The notes beneath the pieces are model-generated. The model did no database searches, was not told the DNA's origin, and was given only the letters and a program-made list of their open reading frames with translations. From assembly GCA_005784505.1 (NCBI GenBank), contig VCAZ01000096.1, positions 719,459 to 783,458 of the forward strand: a stretch of 64,000 bases of DNA. Direction: 5' to 3'. Positions 35,644 through 46,418 of the stretch are shown one piece after another. This stretch comes from Bagarius yarrelli. Its lineage: Eukaryota > Chordata > Actinopteri > Siluriformes > Sisoridae. How positions within the stretch are numbered: the stretch's first letter is position 1; the number at the start of each line of letters is the position of its first letter. Made by a program: the position numbers and the translations under genes.

Positions 35644-38600
35644 GTCAGTGTTTAAAAAAATTAATCTGCAATGTTGTAATATTATGTGTTTGGAGGACCC
35701 TTGATGCCACTAATATGACTAATTATTGTTAATCCCTGATTATTCGGACTATAAATTTAACACGCCCAATATCAATTGTATTTGTTGTAGCTGTATTGCT
35801 TACATTATACCAATAGTTTTACTCTTCTACTATTTTTAATTTCAACAGTAGCAAACCCACAAGAGTGCTCGGGTGTTCATTTCAATTTCAAAATTTTATA
35901 TAATCACCATTTCCCATTGACAAATAAAACAAAACAAAACAAAAAAAACATTTTATGTACTCTTGGTGGCCATGGGGGCCCTCTGGTGGCTATGGAGGCC
36001 CTAAACAGACATCTAGTTCGCTTATGCTTTGGGCCAACTCTGCAAAGAACAACTGTGATCATTTTCCACTTTAGGAAGAGTAATCAGCAAATTTTATAGC
36101 AAGAGTTAATCCATCCGCCCACCTTTAAACCCCTTAACCAACATTGTTAAAATCTTATCAACATTCCTGATCGAAATCTTATCAATATTCCTGTATTATA
36201 AAATGACATAAATGGTTAGAGAAGAAAAATACACTACATACACAAATGTAAATGGACACCTGACTTTCAAACCCACATGTGATTTTTAAACATCACATTC
36301 CAGATTTATCACTTATCATATATTAAGAGTTTATCACTCTTACTCCTACAGTATAATAATCTTTACACTTCTGGAAAAAATTGTGGACATTGCGATTTGC
36401 TTATTCAGATACAAAAGTGTTAGTGAGATCAGACGCTAATGTCGGGTGAGGATCTGGGGTCTGGGTTTCAGTTCATCTTAAAGGTGTTCAGTGGGGTTGA
36501 ATCAGAGTCCAGACACTGTACAGGACACTCAAGTTCTACCACACAAACCAGACCATACCATGTCTTCATGAAACTCAGTGTGTGTGTGTGTGTGTGTGTG
36601 TGTCTGTCCATGGCCATTATCATGCCAATATTAAGTTTGCACCACTTTGTTCCACTAGTTACAAAATCCTACACAACAGTGTGCTATCTTTGTGGTAACA
36701 GTTTGGAAAAGGTGTCCAAAAACTTTTGCCAAAATAGTATATTAATCTATCTAAAAATGACTGCATGTTTAAATGATCAACAGTGCATTAGCCTCCTGAA
36801 AGGAGAGTATGATTTGTCAGGGGCTCTGCTAGCAAATTTGTGCCATATAAAAGAAACTGAGGTTGGTCCACCTACCACACCTATTCCGCACTCATTAGTA
36901 TTACTGCTAATAAAAATATCTCTAGGGGGCCCCCACATTTATCCTATCTGCCCTCAACTCCCCAACCCCGAGAGTTAACATTGTTTTAATATGATGTAGG
37001 CTTTCTGGAGTGAAAGGGCAAAAACAGAATTATCACCCAAATATTGATGAATATGTATTCTTATATTTGTTGTTCATTTCAAGAAAATTTAATTCCACAG
37101 ATCCACTACTAGCTCAGATGCGGCCTCTGTGCCTGAGGCCCCACCCCCAGCATCTACCACTTCCATCTCTAGTCCCTCTATTGCTCCACCCTCCCCTTCA
37201 CCTAGCCCCGCCTTTCTTCGTTCTCGACCAGCCAATCAGCAGTCTCGCACCAAGCGTTTGTCTCACCTTTTCCTGAGAGGGCGATCCAACAGTGATCGTG
37301 ACCGTGCCATTGGAGAACGTGAGAGGGAAGTTTGGGCTCATTCAGCTACCCCTTCACAGCATCACTACCTGCCTCCTGCATCATCATCTGCCCCTGGACT
37401 AGTAAAGATTTATGGTGATGCTCTCTCGAGTGGTGCTAACTATCGTAGCCTGCTAGCTAACATCCACTCTACGGCACGACAGCTCATCCAGCAGGTGATC
37501 AACAGATACACTGAGAGAGAGAGGGAGATTGAGAGTGATGACGTAGGTAAGTGTGGCAGATGTCACTTCCCGCTGAGTATTTTAGGGCCATGCTTGTAAT
37601 TATTTTTATTAGTTTCATGCTTGGATGAAGGATACTGCATTACAGCTTCCTTAAAAGCAGAGAAGTATAAACACTTCCATATAATCCTTTTACATTTATA
37701 TTTTTGCTCAGAAAAATATTACCACTGTTTACACATGACTCAAAATCTTTTTAACGACAAGACATCATTGCTCAACTACAAGTTTATTAGCTCTTCTACC
37801 TGCCGGTGATAATGTCACTTCCTTAAGACTGTCCTCATGTCCTGTGCACCTGGCCAGCTCTCCAGAAGCATTCGCCAGAGGACTTCCTGCTGTGTGATGT
37901 CAATTGGAAAGCCCATTCACCAGGCAGATGGAGCTGTACAATGGCAGACGGAATGCCGGAGAGGTGTAGCACCTTGGGAATGTCCCCTGCTGCTCGTGGA
38001 CATGTGGAGGCCCAAGGAGGGATTTGAACGTCGATTTGAGATCCAGAGGCGTGACGTATATGAGAGGGAGGAGAGAGAGAAGGAGAAAGAAAGGGAGAGG
38101 GATGGAGAGAATTACCAAGGTGAGGACAAACTAAAGTGATCTCTAGATCCAATTATCTAAATATACTGTGTAAATTATTTAAACATATGATTCAGCTTTA
38201 TATAGTGATAACACACAGCTTTGACAGAGTTCTTGTTAAAAAAAAATATCCGTTTTTTAGAAGCTTTTTCATCATGGATTTGGAGCACATATAAATCCTT
38301 GTCTGTGTAACACATGGATTAAGAAAATGGAAACTGCTGCAAAATTCCAAAGCAAGCTTTCCACTGCTACTCTAAGTCTTTCTCTTTTTTATGTAGCTCA
38401 AATAAGCCCAAAAACCCTGTAAAATAAGAAACAACGGAAAATAAAACGTTACATACTGTTTTAATGGCAGTGCGCTGGAGACGAAGCCGCATGGCCTCAG
38501 GGGGTGGTCCTGATGAGGAGAGAGGTCATCGGGGGCGCAACACTGAACTCAGACGGAGCATCAGTGACATGAACCTGACACTGAGGCGACGCCAGGGCAA

Positions 38601-41600
38601 CCAAGCCAACAACGAGTCCAGACGTAGTGGCAACACAGCAACCAGTGGTGGAGCACAGGACAGGAAGAACATTGTAAGCATGATTGCAGCAGAGCCAGGA
38701 CAGGTGAGAATTAAAGAGAGGCAGATAGAAGAAGTTAGGAGATCATTTGAAATACTCTTATTTCTGGCTCAAACCAGTCCAATAAATGCCAGGATTGCGG
38801 TCCTATTAAGGTTGAGCTGGCAAAAGATGCAGTAGTTCTTATTATTCCTAGTAAATAACATTATTTTAGTATTCAACGTTTGATTGGATTTCCACTTTTT
38901 TATGATTTCAGCCTATGTCTATAACAAATGTACCTTTGTGTTTATGCTTTCTTAAGTCGTCAATGTATCATTTTGTGCCTTTACTGGATCACAGGTCGTG
39001 AGTAAAGCGGACAGACAATCCCACGCAGCAGACGATGAGAAAGATGCCTGTGACCTGGAAGTGATGTCCCAGAGTTTGATCCTCCCACCTACAGACCGTC
39101 CATACTTCCTGTTGCTGCAGGGCTATGACCAAAGCAAGGCTAGACATGCAGCACACTGCTCCCACTGACATCATACCTGCATCATTATTATCACAGCATA
39201 CCATCGCTTCTTTTATACCTTTGGATATGGCATTGAGCAAACAGCACAAAACAACCAAACAGAGGCTTACAATGCCTAGACGGGCTACACAATAGCTCTC
39301 CAAAGCCGCTGTGTCTACATATGGCCTTGGTGCACAATGAGCTCACACAAGACCACATTTTTGAAAACTGTAACCCACTTTAATTCTTATCAAATCAGCT
39401 TTTCTGATCAACTTAAGTTTGAAGATTGGTCCGATACTCATTATCAACCACACTGAAAATAGCAACAGTATATATCTTTCCCTCTCTTTCACCTTCTTTC
39501 TTTCTGACTTGGGTTTTCCATCTCATTCAATCAGGACTTTGTTTTGTACATCATGGCGGGCCACACACATGTTTTTGGGCGGAAGCCGACATTCCGCGAG
39601 AGGGAGAAGGATAGAGAACGGGAACGGAAAGGGAAGAGGCCTCTCAGAGTGGATACTTTCCTCTCGTCTCCTGACCTGCTAGTCCGTCACCTTCTGGTTA
39701 GGAGAGACTCGGCTGTTCCTGAGCAACCCCACGGGCAAGGTATCCCAGCTGTCTAAGACCTTAAAAATACAACTATATGTCTAGAAATAGTGAATGAATG
39801 ACAAATATAGTAACAATACTTCAAATTCATGCAATTAGAGCCAAATAGAGTACTAGTACTACTTTCTTATATTTTAAGAAAAGTGCACAGTGAAGCCATC
39901 TCATTTCAAATATTCAAGTGTTTCTGTATTATTGTACAAACACAAAGTTCGTCTAAATGGTTTTATTCTTATTCTGTTCATCTGATGAGCTAATTAGTTC
40001 AAATAAACCACCATTGCTATACTTTGGTCATCAAGGAAAGCAGCTATTCAAGCTTGACCATCTTGTCCCATAGCTATTTTTTAATTTCTCTGTTCCCACA
40101 GCTCTCATGCGCCCATTTAGAGGTGGCGCTGTCAGTCATAATGGAGTTGTGCTGTACAGAGAGGCGGTTCTAAAGCCTGGGGATATCATAGGACTAGGCG
40201 GCCACTTCCTATTCCTGTACCGTGACCCCAGAGTGACCCCTGCCCCTCCACTAGCACTGGCTCTACCCTTGCAGATGGATGGGACTGTTTCCTTTGGTCC
40301 CGGAAACATGATGGACAGACAGGAAGCTCTCAGGAAATATGTCGGATCTACTGAGGCAGTGCTGAAGTTTCAGGCAAATCATGCAGACATCCTCCTACAG
40401 GTACACATGCTATTATCAGTTATAGTTCGACTAACTTTAACTTTAGAATTGCAGAACTAGAACAACAAGACTATTTTTTTTCTTTTGCACTTTATCTTTT
40501 ATTTCTGTTTCAGGAAATTATTTCAAAGAATTCAACTCCAGATTCAGGTGGTGGACCCTTAGCACCAGCTTATCTACTGTCACTCATGATTGACCATGCC
40601 TCTAAACATCTGGACCCTGCACTAACACCGCAGCTGCTGTTAAAAACGGCCAATCAGATAAAGGCGATCGTGTGGGTGAGAATAAATGATCTACTATCAT
40701 TAAATAAAATTAATAATAATAAATAGCTTTACAGTTTTTTTTATTTATTTTAATTGTTTCAGAAAGTTTTCATAGGAAACTATACTTTTATAAGCATGAA
40801 ATAATGTAATAAGTGTATTTTTAATTTAAGTGTAATTAAAATTATCAATAATAAAATGAAATGTAAAAGTAAGTAAAATTTAACCAGGATTAAGCAAAAT
40901 TTGGGATTACATCTCTTGTACATGTGACCTGGCCAAGGAGACCAAATTTACAATGAAATTTAATGCCATGAATAGAGTAAATTTTATGTACAAATGTAAA
41001 TATACTCACAGTTATTCACAAAAATTTGACCCACAAAGGGAACACTGTAAATTTCAATTGTTCCTGAAAGCTGTTACAGGTTAATAAGGGATTAAAAGTA
41101 AGGCCAGTTTGTTCCGAATATGTAAGGAGTAAGTGGTAGCTCAGTGCATTAGTTGTTGGACTGCTGATCAGAAGATCATGGGTTTAGTTACAAAATTTAG
41201 TTTAGTTATAATCATTTCCGGACCTCGGAGCAAGGCCTTTAACCCTCAAATGCTCAGTTAGATAAAAAAATGGGATTAGGTTTAGTCGCTCCGGATAAGG
41301 GTGTCTGGAAAATGGCAGAAATGTAAAGGTAAATATAGTATACAACAAGTTGACTAATGACTTATAAACAATTACCTTTTGACCAAATACCCAGGTTTAT
41401 TAAATCGGCTTGTGTGGCTCTACCGTACACATGTGACACAGAATTATTAAATCCTGTACACGACCTCAGGCACTGGTAAGCATACTGACTCTCTACACAT
41501 TGACACACTCGTGATCCAATTTCACATGACATTCCGATTTCACTGACAGTCACTGTAAAGACCTAAACATACAAAATATTTCACTTTTATATAACAAAAA

Positions 41601-44600
41601 TGTTTACACTTAGACTTCCGTATATAGAACATCAAATCGATAAAAAAAAACCCTCTGCTATCATCTGAGAACTATACCAACAACAACACCACCAATCTCC
41701 TTGCATTTCGCTTGCCATTTTCATTAAACATTAAACATGACGACATTGTGCGCACTGATGCTTCCTTATTTTTGCAGGGTATTGTGGGGTTTTTTTTTAG
41801 GAAGCACACGCTAAAGTGCAGATTAAGGCTGCATTCGAAATCACATACTATTTAAGTATGAGAAAGTATGTACTTTAAAAAGTATGTTCTGTATAGTATG
41901 GTTCTGGGTAGTATGGATGAAATTTGGACATACTATATCCACCATGCTGATTTTGACACGTGATCCACAACGTCCCAGCAGCGTAAATATAAAGCCTAAT
42001 AATGTTTAACTTTAATGATGTTAAACAAGTACAATTTAACTACAAGGAAATAAAAGCACTTGAAAATGCTTTCCGTCTATGACGCTTTATGGAATAGGAT
42101 AGTCTCCATTGTATACAAACTTCAAAATCCATACCGAAGGATTAGGTCATCCAGGAACTAGTGATTCAAACATACTACTCATCTCGCATACTCAATTTTA
42201 TCTTTTATATAGTATGGAAGTATGAGATTTTGGACAATGCCTAGGACACAAACAGCTCTTAAAATGGCCGACACATCTTTTGATTTGGTTTCTGTTTTAT
42301 AATAATAAATTATAAAATAAAATAATTTTCTGTCTCAACTGAGATTTCAACAGCACTGTGGTGTAAATCACACTTACATTTCCAGCATTTGGCATACAAC
42401 TAAGCGATTGGGGGTTTTAGGGCCGTGCTGGAAATGGAACCCTGATTTTTCAATTAGCAGTCCAACACCTGTTCCCTCTGTTCTGCTAGGACCATATGTA
42501 AAAAAAATTATCAACATTTATATAATAAAGAGAAGACATAATATAACTAAAATAGAATTTCAGCAACTAGAATTTGGTGACAACAGGGTGTGTGAGTGCG
42601 TGCATATGTGCACTGTGAAGAGCTGGGGCTGAAGCAGGCTGTGGTTTGAGGAGCCACAGCTGCACACACACATGGGCTTTCACTGGTATTTTGCTGGAGT
42701 TTGTAAACAGAGGTTGACTGATGTCATTTCCACCCGTTTGGAAAATGTGTTGTCATTGTCCGGACACATCGGCCAAACACACCCGCCCAAGTACTTATCC
42801 CAGTCTGCTCTAATCTTTTCTCTCTCTCTCTCTCTCTCTCTGTATGTGTGTGTGTGTGTGTGTGAATCCTTAATCCATGTTTCAGGAGAACATTAAAGAG
42901 TTTGGAGACAAACATCCCACACAAACGTAAGCCTGACTTCTGAATTTACCACGGTTAAGCTGAAGTGCTTGACGTGCCATCCTGTTTATCACAGCCTCAT
43001 CCATTCAGCCCACATAAACAGCGCTTGCTTCTACTTTTCCACTCCTTATGCTTAAAATAGATATTCTCCTAATCATTTTCAGCGTTTCTCGTTTTAGTTG
43101 CTGAATAATACATCTTTTAAGTTTTAAGTGTAAAGACCATATGCTTTGCTGATGGTAGGTTAAATTTGACTCAGCAAACACTGTGCACCACATCCTGTAA
43201 AAAAAGAAGGGGAGGGGGAGCAACAAAATATACTGTAATTTGTAGTGTGGTAGGGGGTGTTTGAACTTGTGACCAGGAGATTCAAGGATTACAATTTTAG
43301 CTAATCGTTGAATATAAAACAATCAGACCCTGCAAATCATTAGGAGGGTTGACTTCAAACAAGAAGAGTTTGCTTTAAGCTATTATAGAGCCCAGAGTTA
43401 GAACCAGCCTCCAGAAGTGATCAGTTGTGCATAATCATTAGCCATCTTTAAATCCAGACTCAAAACATATCTACTTAGTTCTACATTTACTGAACACTGT
43501 GCTACGTCCGAACTGATTGAACTTATCCTAACACTATATTCTTAACTGTTTTCATTCATTTTAAATTATTATTTACCACTTTGTATGAAATTTCCTCCAT
43601 ACTTTCATAACCAACTCCAATCGACTTTCATTTCCGTCTACCGTTGTCTATATTTCTCTCTTTTTATGTGCGTTATTATTTTTCTCTTTCTGATGTCTAA
43701 AAAAAAAAAAAATCACAGCTCATGCATTGTACTGCATAATAAGCAAGCTGATTTTGCTAACAAGTATTGCTTTTTTCTATACAATAGCTGACCAGCGGTT
43801 TGTGAACACCAGACTATTACACCCAAAAGTGCATGTTAAACATCGCTTTTCAGATTCAGCCTTGATTTCGGTAATAATAAACTTTAGGGAAGGCTTTTCT
43901 TAAAATTCTACAGTATGGCTATAAGGATTTGTGTTCATTTAGCCACAAGAACATTGGTACAATCAGGTACGGCAGTGCTGTTGGCATTCAAGGACATCCC
44001 AATGGTTGAGGTCAAAGCTCTGTGCAGGACACTCACGTTATTGGTCCTTCTTATTTTTTTGCCACTTCTTTCGTAGGCATTGTAATGCTGGGACTTGTGC
44101 CGTTAAGTCCAGGTGAAGAGAACCTATAAAGCATACAAAGCACATACAAAGCTCACTTCCTGTCTAATTCTATACTGTTTGTGGCAATCATTTGGGGTAA
44201 AACAACATTCAGCCATGTAGTGTAGCTATGCCCAATGTGTGTTCTTTCTCAACAGGAAGTACAATCCGTATGAGCAGCACAGTGTCTCGTAAGAGTTAAA
44301 CACAATGTGGGATTAAGCCTATATACAAACCTAAAACTTTCTTAGGTCAGTTAACACACCTTAATGTCCACCTGGGTCTTCCCTGGGACAGTGAGTGCAT
44401 TGTGGGTAAACTTTTTACATTTATTCGGATGCTTAAGATATTATTAAGAACCTGTCATCACTTTTGATTTTGTAGTCTTTAATATTTATGTCAGATGTCG
44501 GATAAAAAACGAAAAAATAATTAAAATAAAAACTGGCAAGTTCCAGACTTCTGTGTCTATATATCTAGTTTAGTTCATTTTTTTTGCAATGTATGTATTA

Positions 44601-46387
44601 GAAATTTGATTACCAGCACTGTTTGTTTAAAATACCTTTTACATACATTAAATAAAATCACATTTTTTGAAAATAATTAACCGTAAAATCGATACTGCAC
44701 TTAAAAGGTACTGTTAATAGACTATTGGTCATTTTTCTGTCCCTCCCAAACTGTTGCCACAAAGTTGAAGACACAAATTTAAAGTGTCTTTATACGCTGT
44801 AGCATTAGAATTTCCCTTCAGTAGAACTAAGAGGCTTTAACACTGTCCCAGCATGGCAGTGCCCCTGTCCTTAAGCTCCATGAAGACGGTGTGTAGTACT
44901 ACTGAACACCTTCGGAATGAACTGGAGCATCAACGTCATCCCATGTCCCAACGTTATCCATCCTAGTATCACTAATCCTTATATGGCTGAATGAACAAAT
45001 CCCTACAGCCGTTCTTCAAATCTACTGGAGAGTATATTTAAAAGTGTGAAAGTTATTATAGGAGTAAGACTTTACGGTAGGATATACAACACAACATGCA
45101 TGGGTGTCCAAAAATGTGTTTGTTTGTTATGTTTGCTGTGCATGATGTTTGTGTGTGCAGCTCTCTGGAATCTGAGGCTGACTTTCCTCCTCCCAGCGTG
45201 GAAAAACTTTCCTCTGACCTCCGATCGCTCATGTTCTGGATGGCCAATGCCACTGAGCTGCTCAACTTTTTCCAGGTCAAGGTAGAAGCCTTGGAGAAAG
45301 AATGGGAGTTTGAAGGTGAGAACCAAAAAAAAAAAAAAAACATAAGCAATCGTTCTGGGTGGTATTTACAGATAAATGTACACAATGTGCGTTTTTAAAT
45401 AAATAAAAATACATAACAACATGCTACATGCTATCTTCTGAGATACAACTGTTATGTCTCTGTAGGTTGGAATCAGTGTCTTCACAGCCCATTTTCTCAT
45501 GCTGTTGTTTGTGTTCAGCGCAGTAGTCAAAACAGACATGCACTTTATATTCTCGTCTATCTAATTATTTGCAGCTGTAAAACAAACAAAGCTGTGTTGG
45601 AACTACTTGCACATGGAAATCATTGAATATCTAGTGTGTTAAAGTGCTGCTGAATTGGGTGGAGGGAATAAAACTAAACACTGTGGCCTAATGTGACCTT
45701 TTATTCTTACGCATGAGCTTTAGTAGATATATTTCTATGTAAATACAGTCTCACTGATTATTTCTGTTTTTTTTTTTTTTTTAAATACGTAAACGCTGTT
45801 ATTTTGTCAAATTTAGCCCCGGGTGACCCCGTTCTTTTAGCTGACATGGACACTTGCTCGGATGCGCTGGCGCAGCTGGATGATGTCATCATGCACACTT
45901 TTCAACAGTGTGTGTATCACCTGACAAAGGTATGTCTTACTCCTGAGATATTAATGGTGTGACAGCTCCATGAAATTTAAACAAAACTTTCAATAATATA
46001 TTATTTCGCTTTATTTCTCCGTCAGACCTTATATTCCCTCCTTCCCACTTTACTGGACACCAACCCATTCTCGAGCGAAAAGAAAGAGAAGGATATAGCA
46101 GGGTTAAAGGATGAAGATAGCCACAAAGTTAAAGAAGAGGGTGGGGAGGAAAGTGATGTGACAAATCTACCCCCGACTGTGGCAGGCCTGGTGGAGGTGT
46201 ATCGCTGTTCCTTGCAGTTGACGCGTGAGGCCTGCCTCTCTCCTCCTCTCACATCCCAGACCTTCGGCTACTTGTTCTTCTTCACCAACACCTCGCTCCT
46301 CAACACCCTGCTTGAGAGAGGTAGCATTGCTGTTATTCGGTACTGAGGTGGCAACATTAAATACGTACGAGGGTAACATAAACTAGA

Positions 46388-46418
<31 letters not shown>

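Noticed and set aside
37858..38119. Choosing another acceptor so that exon 3 is in one frame without an insertion
   Set aside because: With the better exon 2 donor, none of the nearby AGs I checked gives the needed phase, and the homologous FLLCDV segment lies in the other frame.
45056..45398. Frames antisense or out of frame to rasip1 exon 10
   Set aside because: Shadows of the conserved coding exon.
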